This document shows, piece after piece, positions 42,402 to 51,572 of a stretch of DNA of 64,000 nucleotides. The DNA comes from Streptomyces hokutonensis (GTDB lineage: Bacteria > Actinomycetota > Actinomycetes > Streptomycetales > Streptomycetaceae). The notes under the pieces are model-generated. The model made no database searches, was not told the origin of the DNA, and saw only the letters and a program-made list of their open reading frames with translations. The stretch is taken from assembly GCF_000376565.1 (NCBI RefSeq), contig NZ_BARG01000007.1, forward strand, positions 1 through 64,000, written 5' to 3'. The translations under genes and the position numbers were made by a program. Position 1 is the stretch's first letter. Each line of letters starts with the position of its first letter.

Positions 42402-42435
42402 ACGGAGGGGCCCCGCACAGCCGGGGCCCGCTCCG
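42402..42435. terminator. terminator between chpC and DUF5703 gene
   Basis: Arms ACGGAG and GGCCCCG pair with CGGGGCC and CTCCGT, giving an interrupted stem of about 13 bp with a 6-base loop, followed by TTCG. It lies between convergent genes and can serve both. Confidence 0.75.
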
Positions 42436-42451
42436 TTTCGCCCGACTCAGC

Positions 42452-42640
42452 TCACCACGTGGCACGCACCTGGCGGATGATCCGCCGGCGCAGCCGCACC
42501 CTGCGGCTGCCGTCGCGCAGCAGGCTCAGTCGGTCCAATTCCCAGTGTCCGTACTCGGCGTGGTCCGTCAGCAGACGTGTGGCGTCCTTGCGGGAGACCC
42601 CGCGCGGTACGTACACGTCGACAAATTCGTATTCCGGCAT
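42452..42640 (-). CDS. DUF5703 small protein
   Basis: A 62-residue protein, MPEYEFVDVYVPRGVSRKDA and on, ending LRRRIIRQVRATW. It is strongly basic at the C-terminus. This matches DUF5703, a short conserved protein of Streptomyces and relatives without known function. It faces the chaplin gene and is divergent from the next gene by 47 bp. The compact arrangement and conservation suggest that it is real. Confidence 0.8.
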   Translation of the reverse strand: MPEYEFVDVYVPRGVSRKDATRLLTDHAEYGHWELDRLSLLRDGSRRVRLRRRIIRQVRATW

Positions 42641-42687
42641 CGCATCTATTGTGCGGGCAGAGCCCCGGTACGGATAGCGTCTGCACT

Positions 42688-43434
42688 ATGTCTGATGCTG
42701 CGCAGCCCACCGCTGCCGAGGTACGCGCCGCCGCCGAGGCGGTCAAGACCGCGCTCGACCGCCACCTGGCCGCGGTCGAAGGCCGGTCGGGGGAGGACGA
42801 CCCGGCCGTCTACGAGGCGTTCAACCAGCTCGCCGCGGCGGCCGAGGTCTACGACGAGCTGCTCTACGACCGTTATGACGAGGTCACGCCTTTCGAGATC
42901 CCCGGTACCGACGACTCCCTGCCGCCGTACACCGGCCCCGAGGAGCCGAACGCGGTGAGCGTGCTGATCCGTCGCGACTACGCGGTGGCGGAGCCGCAGC
43001 GGCTGCTGGCCCAGGCGCAGCGGGTCGAGGCGGCGGTCGGCGACGGCACCGGTACGGAGGCCTCCGGCACGATCCACGGCGCGCTCGGCATTCTCTTCGA
43101 CGAGTTCGAGGCCGACGAGATCGCCTCCCGGCCCAAGGAGTTCGGCCTCGAGGAGGGCGACTCCACGCTGTGGGTGACCGCGGCCGACGAGGCGGCCGAA
43201 CCCGGCGCCTGGCTGGAGGCCCCCTTCGAGGGGGTCGACCCCCAGCGGGTGGTGTGCCGCTTCGACGTCAGCGCGGTCTTCGACGACGAGATCGACGACG
43301 AACTGGACGACCTCGACGAGGTGGACGAGCCCGGCGCGGAGATCGAGGACGGCATCGAGGACGAACTCGATCCCGATCTCGACGCGGATCTCGACGAGGA
43401 CGAGGACCTGGAGGCGCTCGAAGCGGACCGCTGA
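42688..43434 (+). CDS. conserved hypothetical protein with acidic tail
   Basis: A 248-residue cytoplasmic protein starting at ATG 42688 (MSDAAQPTAAEVRAAAEAV). The first 170 residues are a mixed alpha/beta domain I do not recognise. The last 60 are almost only Asp, Glu and Leu (FDDEIDDELDDLDE, DPDLDADLDEDED), a highly acidic tail that may bind basic proteins, metal or mimic nucleic acid. It is conserved among streptomycetes as far as I recall. It ends in a very strong terminator. Confidence 0.65.
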   Translation: MSDAAQPTAAEVRAAAEAVKTALDRHLAAVEGRSGEDDPAVYEAFNQLAAAAEVYDELLYDRYDEVTPFEIPGTDDSLPPYTGPEEPNAVSVLIRRDYAVAEPQRLLAQAQRVEAAVGDGTGTEASGTIHGALGILFDEFEADEIASRPKEFGLEEGDSTLWVTAADEAAEPGAWLEAPFEGVDPQRVVCRFDVSAVFDDEIDDELDDLDEVDEPGAEIEDGIEDELDPDLDADLDEDEDLEALEADR

Positions 43435-43460
43435 GCCGCGCCTCGCCGACAGTGACGAAC

Positions 43461-43511
43461 GACGACGGCGGCGGTCACGGAGGAAGCCCCTCCGTGACCG
43501 CCGCCGTCGTC
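43461..43511. terminator. very strong bidirectional terminator
   Basis: Two perfectly complementary 23-bp arms (beginning GACGACGGCGGCGGTCACGG) with a 5-base loop, 26 bp after the acidic protein gene and 4 bp before the end of the convergent RecD2-like gene. Confidence 0.9.
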
Positions 43512-43515
43512 AGGT

Positions 43516-45897
43516 TCAGCTCCCTACCGGGACCTGCGGTCGCAGCAGCACCGGCAACCGGGTCGTGCGCGGCTTGGCCGGGATCTCGGCGACGGCCCGG
43601 GGCAGCGCCTGATCCACGCCGTGCACCACGGAGAGATGCCGGTCCGCCCTGCTGAACGCCGTGTACACCCAGGGCCGGCTGAGAGCCTGCGCCGCGTCCC
43701 CAGGCAGCACCACGACCACCGCGGGCCACCGCGCCCCGACCGCCTGATGCGCGGTCAGCGCCCACCCGTGCCGAACGGACTGCTCCACCCGCTCCTTCGG
43801 TACGACGACGGGCTCGCCCGCGCACGACAGGTGCAGCCCCTCGGCGTCGGCCTTCACCACCTGGCCGACGACGGTACGGCCCGGGGCGGGGGAGTACGCG
43901 ACCCGGTCACCGGGGTCGAAGCCGCCGAACCGGCCGGGGCCGGGGTTGAGCCGCTCCTTCAGCGCCACGTTGAGGGCACGGGTGCCGGCCGCGCCGCCGT
44001 GGCCCGGTGTGATCACCGCGGTCTGCTCGGCGGGGACGCCGATCACGCGCGGCACCGAGTCGGCGACGAGCTGCACGGTCCGGTGCACGGCCTCGCCGGC
44101 GTCCCGCACCGGCACGATCACGACCTCCTTGCCGGGGGCCTCCACCTGGTTCAGCTCGCCGATGCCGATGCCGGAGACCAGCTCGCCCACGGGACCGAGG
44201 TCGGGGCGGCGCGAGACGACGTGGGGGCAGGCCCGCGCCGCGAGCAGATCGGCGAAGACCCGCCCGGGGCCCGCCGACCACAGCACCGCCGGGTCCCCGG
44301 CCAGCACCAGCCGGGCGCCGTCCGGCAGCGACTCGGTGAGCAAGGCCGCCGTCTCGACGTCCAGTTGAGGCGCGTCGAGCACGACGAGGAGATCCAGGTC
44401 CAGGGCACCGTCAGCGTCCCGTCCGGGCCCTTCGGCGCCGGCCAACAGCCCGGCCACGGTTGCCACTTGGGGTCCCTCGGCGGACCCGGCATCCTCCGCC
44501 TCCGCGGACCGCGTCAGCAGCGCGGTGAACCGGTCCCGGCCCACCGGGCTGTGCGCGGCGGCCCAGGCGCGCAGCCCGAAGCCCGCCGCCGCGTGCAGCA
44601 GTGCGGCCGGTTCCTCGAGGGACGCCTCCCCGCCGGTGTGCAGTACCAGGGCGTGTCCCGCGACCGCGCGGATCAGCTCGCCGGTGGACCCCTTGGCGGC
44701 ACCCGCCTGCTCCCACTCCGCCGCCGAACCGTCCTCCTTCGGCACCGAGTTGATCAGCTTGGCCAGTCCGTCGGCGAGGCTCTCCTCGGCGAGCGCGTAC
44801 CGCTCCAGGCCGATCAGCACCCGCACCGGACGCTCCGCGTCCTCTTCTGCTTCCGTTTCGTCGTCCGTGCGCTGCACCGGGACCGCGGGCTCGTCCAACG
44901 CGTCCTGGAACACCAGCACTTCGCCCTCCGCGATGGCGCTCTGTGTCGCCGCGTCGGGGTCGGGCACGCCCTGCTTGGCCAGTGCGGCCGTCAACGCCGA
45001 GGCCTCCAGGGCCGTATGCCCGGCCAGTGCCGCCTGTTCCAGGAGCCAGCCGATCACGGACCGGCCGCGCCGCGCGTCGTCCGGCGCGCACTCGGCACCG
45101 AGCAGCGCCCGCGCGAACCCGTCGGCCTGCTCGGGCCGTACCCCCGGGACGCGCAGCAACTGCCAGGGATCCTCGCGGAGTCGGTCGTCCGCGCCCTCGC
45201 CGAGCGCCGCCGCGACCTGAGCCCCGAGCGTCTCGGGCGCACCGCCCTCGACCAGCACCTGCCGTACGGACGCGACGGTCTCGCCGGCCGGGGCGCCGAG
45301 CTCGGCCGCGACGGGCTGTGGCCGCCGCACCGCCTCCGGGGTGGCGGACGGGCGCGGGGCGGGTTGCGGCTTGGCGAAGGGGGTGGTCACGGGCTTCTCG
45401 CCGCTCTCCACGGCCCGGACGGCCGCGAGCAGATCGGCGGCCGTACCGCTCAGCTTGGTCCCGGCCGCGATGGGCCCGGCCTTCTCCGCCTTCCGCCGCT
45501 CGATCCGCTCCCGCTCCAGCCGCTGAGCGAGCAACTCGGCGGCGGCTTCGGAGAGTTCGGGAGCGGCGGCAGCTTCGGCGGTGGCCTCACCGGCGGCTTC
45601 CGTGACTTCGGCGCCCTCTGCGGTCACGGCCTGGTCGGCTCCCGCGCCCCCGGTGCCCTCTGCGGTCGCGGCCTCGCCGGCGTCCGCGCTCTCGGCGCTC
45701 GCCGCGACAGCCGGCCCCTCGGCATCCGCGTCCGCGCCGTCGGCGGCCGAACTCTCCCCGGCCGGGGCCCCGTCCGCGCCCCCGGCACCCTCGCCGACGT
45801 CTGTGCCCGTGTCGTCGGCGGCGTCCGTCACGGCGTCCCGCGTCGCCTCCGCGCCCTCGGCCGGCGAGGTCTCCGTGGTCTCCGGGTCCGTGCTCAC
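43516..45897 (-). CDS. RecD2-like helix-hairpin-helix protein with degenerate helicase motifs
   Basis: A 793-residue protein. Residues 1 to about 130 are a low-complexity Ala/Glu/Gly tail. Then come helix-hairpin-helix-like repeats (RLREDPWQLLRVPGVRPEQADGFARALLG) typical of RecD2. The C-terminal half aligns with RecD2 motor domains: LTAHQAVGARWPAVVVVL for motif V and WVYTAFSRADRHLSVVHG for motif VI are good. But the Walker A site reads LHTGGEASLEEP without GKT, and the Walker B site reads VVLDAPQLD without DE. It should not hydrolyse ATP in the usual way. Start GTG 45897 overlaps the stop of the aldo/keto reductase gene. Probably a DNA-binding pseudo-helicase. Confidence 0.75.
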   Translation of the reverse strand: MSTDPETTETSPAEGAEATRDAVTDAADDTGTDVGEGAGGADGAPAGESSAADGADADAEGPAVAASAESADAGEAATAEGTGGAGADQAVTAEGAEVTEAAGEATAEAAAAPELSEAAAELLAQRLERERIERRKAEKAGPIAAGTKLSGTAADLLAAVRAVESGEKPVTTPFAKPQPAPRPSATPEAVRRPQPVAAELGAPAGETVASVRQVLVEGGAPETLGAQVAAALGEGADDRLREDPWQLLRVPGVRPEQADGFARALLGAECAPDDARRGRSVIGWLLEQAALAGHTALEASALTAALAKQGVPDPDAATQSAIAEGEVLVFQDALDEPAVPVQRTDDETEAEEDAERPVRVLIGLERYALAEESLADGLAKLINSVPKEDGSAAEWEQAGAAKGSTGELIRAVAGHALVLHTGGEASLEEPAALLHAAAGFGLRAWAAAHSPVGRDRFTALLTRSAEAEDAGSAEGPQVATVAGLLAGAEGPGRDADGALDLDLLVVLDAPQLDVETAALLTESLPDGARLVLAGDPAVLWSAGPGRVFADLLAARACPHVVSRRPDLGPVGELVSGIGIGELNQVEAPGKEVVIVPVRDAGEAVHRTVQLVADSVPRVIGVPAEQTAVITPGHGGAAGTRALNVALKERLNPGPGRFGGFDPGDRVAYSPAPGRTVVGQVVKADAEGLHLSCAGEPVVVPKERVEQSVRHGWALTAHQAVGARWPAVVVVLPGDAAQALSRPWVYTAFSRADRHLSVVHGVDQALPRAVAEIPAKPRTTRLPVLLRPQVPVGS

Positions 45898-46877
45898 AGC
45901 GTGCTCCAGTCGTGATCGGGATAGCGGTGCAGAGGCGCCGACACATCGTCGAGCGCTCGGCAGATCTCGTCAGGAAGACTAAGCGCCTCCACTGACAATG
46001 CGGCCGTGAGCTGCTGCGCGTTGCGCGCGCCGACGATCGGGGCGGCCACTCCGGGCCGGTCGCGGACCCAGGCCAGGGCGACCTGGAGGGGTGTCACGGC
46101 GAGCCCGTCGGCGGCCGTCGTCACGGCGTCCACGATGCGGCTCGCCGTGTCGTCGAGGTAGGGCGCGACGAAGAGCCCCATGTGGTCCGAGGCGCCGCGC
46201 GAGTCGGCCGGTGTGCCGTGCCGGTACTTCCCGGTGAGGACCCCGCGGCCGAGCGGCGAGGAGGGCAGCAGCCCGATGCCCAGGTCGAGCGCGGCCGGCA
46301 GCACCTCGCGCTCCACGCCCCGCTGCAGCAGCGAGTACTCCAGCTGTGTGCTCGCCAGCCGCGTCCGTGAGCCCGGCGCCGCGAGCTGCCAGGTCGCCGC
46401 CTTGGCGAGCTGCCAGCCGCAGTAGTTGGAGACGCCCGCGTAGCGCGCCCGGCCGCTGCTGACCGCCAGGTCGAGGGCCTGGAGGGTCTCCTCCAGCGGC
46501 GTGAACGGGTCGAAGGCGTGGATGTGCCACAGGTCGACGTAGTCCGTGCCGAGCCGGGCCAGCGAGGCGTCCAGCGCGGCGAGCAGATGGCCGCGCGAGC
46601 AGTCGAAGCGGCGGTCGGGGTCGGGCACGCTCCCCGCCTTCGTCGAGATGACCAGGTCCCGGCGCGGCACGAGCCCCTCTATGAGCTGTCCGAGCAGGTA
46701 CTCGGCCTCCCCGTCGCCGTACACGTCCGCCGTGTCGACGAGGGTGCCGCCGGCCTCCCAGAACGCCTTCAAGAGGTCCGCGGCGTCATGCTCGTCGGTG
46801 TCGCGTCCCCATGTGAGGGTGCCGAGTCCGATCCGGGACACACGAAGGCCGGTACGGCCGAGATGCCTCTGCTCCAT
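45894..46877 (-). CDS. aldo/keto reductase
   Basis: A 327-residue NADPH-dependent reductase. ATG 46877 begins MEQRHLGRTGLRVSRIGLGT, the normal family start. The tetrad is visible: D in DTADVYGDGE (D and Y), K in VISTKAGS and H in DLWHIHAFD. It belongs to the AKR branch with YghZ/Tas-like proteins, reducing small aldehydes or ketones. Its stop overlaps the start of the RecD2-like gene (GTGA), so the two are co-translated although their functions appear unrelated. The 186-bp upstream region has DnaA-box-like sites. Confidence 0.88.
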   Translation of the reverse strand: MEQRHLGRTGLRVSRIGLGTLTWGRDTDEHDAADLLKAFWEAGGTLVDTADVYGDGEAEYLLGQLIEGLVPRRDLVISTKAGSVPDPDRRFDCSRGHLLAALDASLARLGTDYVDLWHIHAFDPFTPLEETLQALDLAVSSGRARYAGVSNYCGWQLAKAATWQLAAPGSRTRLASTQLEYSLLQRGVEREVLPAALDLGIGLLPSSPLGRGVLTGKYRHGTPADSRGASDHMGLFVAPYLDDTASRIVDAVTTAADGLAVTPLQVALAWVRDRPGVAAPIVGARNAQQLTAALSVEALSLPDEICRALDDVSAPLHRYPDHDWSTL

Positions 46878-46918
46878 GAACGCCGAGATTACTGGCCTGA
46901 ACCTGGCCTGTGGTTGCC

Positions 46919-46949
46919 TGTGGATAACCGATTTCCACGATGATCCACA
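46919..46949. promoter_or_regulatory. pair of DnaA-box-like sites
   Basis: TGTGGATAA (46919-46927) is the exact complement of the DnaA box TTATCCACA; TGATCCACA (46941-46949) differs from it by one base and points the other way. They lie in the divergent promoter region between the aldo/keto reductase and LLM oxidoreductase genes. Confidence 0.5.
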
Positions 46950-47063
46950 GTCCCTCGCACGGCACGCTCCGTGACCACTCACCGGCACCCGTCCTGTCCG
47001 CCCGGACCACCTCGCGCTAGGGTCGGCACAACAGCGACGTTACTGATGGGTAAGGGGTCTGCC

Positions 47064-48119
47064 ATGCAGCTCGGGATCAACCTCGGCTACTGGGGTGCCG
47101 GAATGGACGGCGACAATCTGGCCGTGGCCCAGGAGGCCGACCGTCTCGGCTACGCCGTGTGCTGGGCCGCCGAGGCCTACGGCTCCGACGCCGCCACCGT
47201 CCTCACCTGGGTCGCCGCGCAGACCGAGCGCATCGACGTCGGCTCGGCCATCTTCCAGATCCCGGCCCGCCAGCCCGCGATGACCGCGATGACCGCCGCG
47301 ACCCTCGACTCCCTCTCCGGGGGCCGCTTCCGCCTCGGCCTCGGCGTCTCGGGCCCGCAGGTCTCCGAGGGCTGGTACGGCGTCAAGTTCGACAAGCCGC
47401 TGGCACGCACGCGTGAGTACGTCGAGATCGTCCGCAAGGCGATGACGCGCGAGCGGCTGTCGTACGACGGCGAGCACTGGACGCTGCCGCTGCCCGGCGG
47501 CCCCGGCAAGCCCCTGAAGCTGACGGTGCACCCGGAGCGCGAGCACATCCCGCTGTACATCGCGGCGATCGGCCCGAAGAACCTGGAGCAGACCGGCGAG
47601 ATCGCCGACGGCGCGCTGCTCATCTTCCCGTCCGCCGAGCACCTGGAGGACACCGCCGTCCGGCATCTGCGGGCCGGGCGCGAGAAGGCGGGCAAGACCA
47701 TCGAGGGCTTCGACATCGTCCCGACGCTCCCGCTCGCCCTCGGCGAGGACAAGGACGTCGAGAAGCTCGCCGACACCTTCCGCCCGTACACCGCGCTGTA
47801 CGTCGGCGGCATGGGCAGCCGGCAGCAGAACTTCTACAACAAGCAGGCCCGGCGCATGGGCTTCGAGGAGGCGGCGACCGAGATCCAGGACAAGTACCTG
47901 GCCGGCGACAAGGACGGCGCCGCCGCCGCCATCCCGCACGACCTGATCGACAAGACGACACTCCTGGGCTCCGTGGACCGCATCGCGGACCGGATGAAGG
48001 AGTACGCGGCGGCCGGGGTCACCACCCTCACGCTCGCCCCTGCGGGCTGGACCCTGGACGAGCGGATCGCCGCGCTCCGCGCCGGGACCGAGGCACTGGA
48101 GCGCGCGGGTCTCGCGTAA
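47064..48119 (+). CDS. LLM-class F420-dependent oxidoreductase (Rv3520c-like)
   Basis: A 351-residue luciferase-like monooxygenase-fold enzyme that would use coenzyme F420. The ATG at 47064 starts MQLGINLGYWGAGMDGDNLA, the conserved N-terminus of the Rv3520c branch. Other conserved parts are WAAEAYGSDAATVLTWVAA, GSAIFQIPARQPAMTAM and LGLGVSGPQVSEGWYG. The upstream in-frame extension is non-coding. The physiological substrate is not known. It stands alone, divergent from the aldo/keto reductase. Confidence 0.9.
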   Translation: MQLGINLGYWGAGMDGDNLAVAQEADRLGYAVCWAAEAYGSDAATVLTWVAAQTERIDVGSAIFQIPARQPAMTAMTAATLDSLSGGRFRLGLGVSGPQVSEGWYGVKFDKPLARTREYVEIVRKAMTRERLSYDGEHWTLPLPGGPGKPLKLTVHPEREHIPLYIAAIGPKNLEQTGEIADGALLIFPSAEHLEDTAVRHLRAGREKAGKTIEGFDIVPTLPLALGEDKDVEKLADTFRPYTALYVGGMGSRQQNFYNKQARRMGFEEAATEIQDKYLAGDKDGAAAAIPHDLIDKTTLLGSVDRIADRMKEYAAAGVTTLTLAPAGWTLDERIAALRAGTEALERAGLA

Positions 48120-48355
48120 CGCGGCCCTGTCGTACGGAAGTTTTCTACGGCCGTGGTGGGGGCTCGGGGGGTCTTCCCCGCCACGGCCGTCACGGGGAAC
48201 AACGCGCGGCGGCCCGTGCGGTTACGCCCCCGTAGGGACATCTGTCGTCCTCCTTTTGGCGGAGTTGTCCGACACAGCTGTTGCAGCACCTCTGGCGTCG
48301 CATTTGACTCGTTCTTTGCGGAATGCGGCGGAATCCTGCATGGAGGTGCCTTCAG

Positions 48356-49144
48356 ATGCTTTCGGCCAAGAGCCTGTTCCAGGAGATCCTCGACGACGAC
48401 GAGTCCTTCCGGCTGTTCTGCTCCATCGCGGCAAGCGGCGAGTCCCAGGGCGGCTGGGAGAACGGGCGGATCGCGGCCCTCGTCCCGCAGGCCGAACGCG
48501 ACCTCGCCCCCAAGATCAGCCGGCACGGCGCCGACGAGGACAAGCACGGGCGCATTTTCAACGCCCTCATGAAGAAGCGCGGCCTCGAACCCGTACCGGT
48601 GCCCCCGGACACCGACTACACGATGCTCCTGGAACGGCACGGCATCGGTCTCGCGCACGAGAAGCTCAAGGGCGGGACGCCGCTCACCGTCCAGGACATC
48701 GTCACCTACCTCGCCCACAGCCGGGTCACCGAACAGCGCGCCTCCGAGCAGATGGAACTCCTGCGCAGGCACTTCGCCGACCACCCCGACCTCGGCCGCG
48801 CGGTGCGGATGATCTCGAACGACGAGGACAACCATCTCGCCTACTGCCACGAGGAGTTGCTGCGCTTCGCGCGCGCGGGACACGGCCGCGCGATCCAGGG
48901 GACCCTGCGTGAGTGCGCGCTCGCCGAGATCCGGATCTACCGGGACGTCAGCCTCGCCGTGATGGCCCACATGGGACGCGTCCTCGGCTGGCCGCGCGCC
49001 AAGTCGGCGGCCCTGGCCGCAGGCATCCACGCCGTGTACGCCTACGAACGGCTCGGCGGCTGGCGGCGGATGGTGTCCCTGAGGATGCCGGAACGACGCG
49101 ACGCGCTCGGCGGACCGGCCACGACCGCACCCGAGTTCGCCTGA
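48356..49144 (+). CDS. ferritin-like diiron protein
   Basis: A 262-residue helical protein; ATG 48356 follows GGAGGTG. It is predicted to form a four-helix bundle with metal-binding Glu and His patterns: ADEDKHGRIF (ExxH-like), RVTEQRASEQME and SNDEDNHLAYCHEELL (ExxH). These fit the ferritin-like superfamily, which includes rubrerythrins and diiron oxygenases. Function is unknown; iron or peroxide handling is plausible. Convergent with corA, with 14 bp between their stop codons. Confidence 0.75.
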   Translation: MLSAKSLFQEILDDDESFRLFCSIAASGESQGGWENGRIAALVPQAERDLAPKISRHGADEDKHGRIFNALMKKRGLEPVPVPPDTDYTMLLERHGIGLAHEKLKGGTPLTVQDIVTYLAHSRVTEQRASEQMELLRRHFADHPDLGRAVRMISNDEDNHLAYCHEELLRFARAGHGRAIQGTLRECALAEIRIYRDVSLAVMAHMGRVLGWPRAKSAALAAGIHAVYAYERLGGWRRMVSLRMPERRDALGGPATTAPEFA

Positions 49145-49158
49145 GCCCAACCGGCGCC

Positions 49159-50157
49159 CTACAGCCAGCCGCGCCGCTTGAACGTCCGGTACAGAAGCAC
49201 CTCCAGGGCGACCATCAGCACGATCACCGCCGGGTACCCCCACAGCCAGTGCAGCTCCGGCATGTGGTCGAAGTTCATGCCGTAGACGCCCGCGATCATC
49301 GTGGGCACCGCGGCCATGGCCGCCCACCCGGAGATCTTCCGCATGTCGTCGTTCTGCCGGACACCGGTCTGCGCGAGATGCGCCGCCAGGACGTCCGAGA
49401 CCAGCCGGTCCAGGCCCTCCACGGACTCGTTGACCTTCATCAGGTGGTCGTTCACGTCCCGGAAGAACGGCCGCGACCTGTCGTTCACGAACGGCACCCG
49501 GTCCCCGGTGAGACCCACACCCGCGAGCCGGGACAGCGGCTGCGCGAGCGGTCCGGTGGCCCGGCGGAACTCCAGGATCTGCCGCTTGAAGGCGTAGATC
49601 CGCGAGGCGGTCGTCCGCGAGCCGCCGCCGGTCGGCGAGAACACCGCCGCCTCCAGCTCCTCCAGGTCGGTCCCCAACTCGCCCGCCACGTCCACGTAGT
49701 GGTCGACGACGGCGTCGGCGATCGAGTACAGCACCGCCGTGGGACCGTGCCGCAGCATCGCCGGCTCCTCCTCCAGGCGGTGCCGTACGGCCGCCAGGGG
49801 GGCCTCCTCGCCGTGCCGGACGGTCACCACGAAGGAGTCGCCGACGAAGACCATGACCTCGCCGGAGGTGACCACGTCGCTGTCCGCCTCGTAGCCCACC
49901 GGCTTGAGGACCATGAACAGCGAGTCGTCGTAGACCTCCAGCTTCGGCCGCTGATGCGCGGTCAGGGCGTCCTCGACGGCCAGCGGGTGCAGCCCGAACT
50001 CCTCGGTGACCTTGTCGAACTCGTCCTCGGTGGGCTCGTAGAGACCGATCCAGACGAACGCGTCACCCACCCGACGGCAGTGGTCCAGGCCGTCGGAGAA
50101 ATCGCCGGGCCCCTCCGCCCGGCGTCCGTCGCGGTAGATGGCGTAGTCGACGATCAC
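49159..50157 (-). CDS. corA: CorA-family magnesium/cobalt transporter
   Basis: A 332-residue protein with GTG 50157 as the likely start (VIVDYAIYRDG); an ATG 12 codons upstream is possible. A large soluble N-terminal alpha/beta funnel domain (WIGLYEPTEDEFDKV, HPLAVEDAL) is followed by a long coiled helix and two membrane helices. The pore signature YGMNF follows the first helix, and the basic tail RTFKRRGWL ends the protein. It forms a pentameric Mg2+ channel. Convergent with the ferritin-like gene and divergent from the phosphatase. Confidence 0.92.
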   Translation of the reverse strand: MIVDYAIYRDGRRAEGPGDFSDGLDHCRRVGDAFVWIGLYEPTEDEFDKVTEEFGLHPLAVEDALTAHQRPKLEVYDDSLFMVLKPVGYEADSDVVTSGEVMVFVGDSFVVTVRHGEEAPLAAVRHRLEEEPAMLRHGPTAVLYSIADAVVDHYVDVAGELGTDLEELEAAVFSPTGGGSRTTASRIYAFKRQILEFRRATGPLAQPLSRLAGVGLTGDRVPFVNDRSRPFFRDVNDHLMKVNESVEGLDRLVSDVLAAHLAQTGVRQNDDMRKISGWAAMAAVPTMIAGVYGMNFDHMPELHWLWGYPAVIVLMVALEVLLYRTFKRRGWL

Positions 50158-50219
50158 GGTGCGTATTCTCCCGCCATCTGCCCGAAGGCGCACCCCGGAG
50201 TGCGCCTACCCTTGGCCGC

Positions 50220-50906
50220 ATGCCCACGTTGATCCTTGTCCGGCACGGACGTTCGACCGCCAACACCGGGGGAGTGCTCGCCGGCTGGACGCCCGGTGTC
50301 ACCCTCGACGAGCGGGGCAACGCGCAGGCCGCCGCGCTCCCGGGACGGCTCGCCGCGCTGCCGATCGCCGAGGTGGTCACCAGCCCGCTGCAACGCTGCC
50401 AGGAGACCCTCCAGCCCCTCCTGGACGCCCGCCCCGAGCTGCGCGCGCACACCGACGAGCGGATCGGGGAGTGCCACTACGGCGACTGGTCCGGCCGCAA
50501 GCTCGCCGAGCTCAAGGACGAGCCCCTCATGGAGGTCGTCCAGGCGCACCCCTCGGCCGCAGCGTTCCCCGGCGGCGAGTCGATGCGGTCGATGCAGACC
50601 CGCGCGGCCGAGGCCGTACGCGAGTGGAACGCGCGCGTGGAGCGCGATCACGGCTCCGACGCCGTCTACCTGATGTGCTCGCACGGCGACATCATCAAGT
50701 CCCTCGTAGCGGACGCACTCGGACTTCATCTCGACCTCTTCCAGCGGATCTCCGTAGAACCGTGTTCCATCACCGCGATCCGTTACACCCGTCTCAGGCC
50801 TTTTCTCGTACGGCTCGGGGACACCGGCGATCTCGCCTCCCTGGCGCCGCGCGAGGAGCCCCCGGGCGACGAGGCCACGGTCGGGGGCGGCGCGGGCGCA
50901 CCGTGA
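50220..50906 (+). CDS. histidine phosphatase, MSMEG_4193 family
   Basis: A 228-residue member of the phosphoglycerate-mutase-like family. The phospho-histidine motif LVRHGRSTANTGG begins at residue 6 (H9), and the second histidine is in LMCSHGDIIKS. HYGDW and GGESMRSMQTR are also conserved. It is first of a row of four genes ending with mshC: phosphatase, DUF3090, SCO1664 family, mshC. The same trio next to mshC or inositol genes is common in actinobacteria. A role as the missing MshA2 phosphatase of mycothiol synthesis is conceivable (see findings). Confidence 0.88.
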   Translation: MPTLILVRHGRSTANTGGVLAGWTPGVTLDERGNAQAAALPGRLAALPIAEVVTSPLQRCQETLQPLLDARPELRAHTDERIGECHYGDWSGRKLAELKDEPLMEVVQAHPSAAAFPGGESMRSMQTRAAEAVREWNARVERDHGSDAVYLMCSHGDIIKSLVADALGLHLDLFQRISVEPCSITAIRYTRLRPFLVRLGDTGDLASLAPREEPPGDEATVGGGAGAP

Positions 50907-50981
50907 TCGTCGGCCGCAGTAGGGTGAAGCGGTCGCAGTAGCGCCGCACTTGTCAGCAGTCGATTCCCATGGAGACAGGAC

Positions 50982-51572
50982 GTGTCACGTCAGGTGTTCC
51001 TCTATGACCCGCCGGACCGCTTCGTAGCCGGTACGGTCGGTCTGCCCGGGCGCCGTACGTTCTTCCTCCAGGCCGCCGCCGGCCCTCGGGTGACCAGCGT
51101 GGCCCTGGAGAAGACGCAGGTCGCCGCGCTCGCCGAGCGCATGGACGAGCTTCTGGACGAGGTCGTACGGCGCAGCGGCGGCAGCGCGGCCGTCCCCGCC
51201 GTCACCCCCACCGAGATCTCCGACACCCGCCCTCTGGAGACCCCCGTCGAGGAGGAGTTCCGCGTCGGGACCATGGCGCTCGCCTGGGACGGCGAGGAAC
51301 AGCGCATGATCGTCGAGGCGCAGGCCCTCGTGGAACTCGACGCGGAGTCCGAGGAGGACCTCGCCGAGGCCGAGGAGCGGCTGCTCCAGGACGAGGAGAA
51401 CGGACCCCCGATGCTGCGGGTCCGGCTCACCGGGGCCCAGGCCCGCGCCTTCGCCAAGCGCGCTCTCGACGTCGTCAACGCCGGCCGTCCGCCCTGCCCG
51501 CTGTGCAGCCTCCCGCTCGACCCGGAAGGACACGTATGTCCGCGCCAGAACGGATACCGCCGCGGAGCGTGA
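50982..51572 (+). CDS. DUF3090 protein
   Basis: A 196-residue protein, MSRQVFLYDPPDRFVAGTVG, matching DUF3090. The end has a zinc-ribbon-like [20 protein letters not shown] with three cysteines and a histidine. The middle is rich in Glu and Ala. It is 75 bp after the phosphatase gene and overlaps the SCO1664-family gene by 37 bp, indicating tight co-expression. Function unknown; its constant companions suggest a shared complex or pathway. Confidence 0.88.
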   Translation: MSRQVFLYDPPDRFVAGTVGLPGRRTFFLQAAAGPRVTSVALEKTQVAALAERMDELLDEVVRRSGGSAAVPAVTPTEISDTRPLETPVEEEFRVGTMALAWDGEEQRMIVEAQALVELDAESEEDLAEAEERLLQDEENGPPMLRVRLTGAQARAFAKRALDVVNAGRPPCPLCSLPLDPEGHVCPRQNGYRRGA

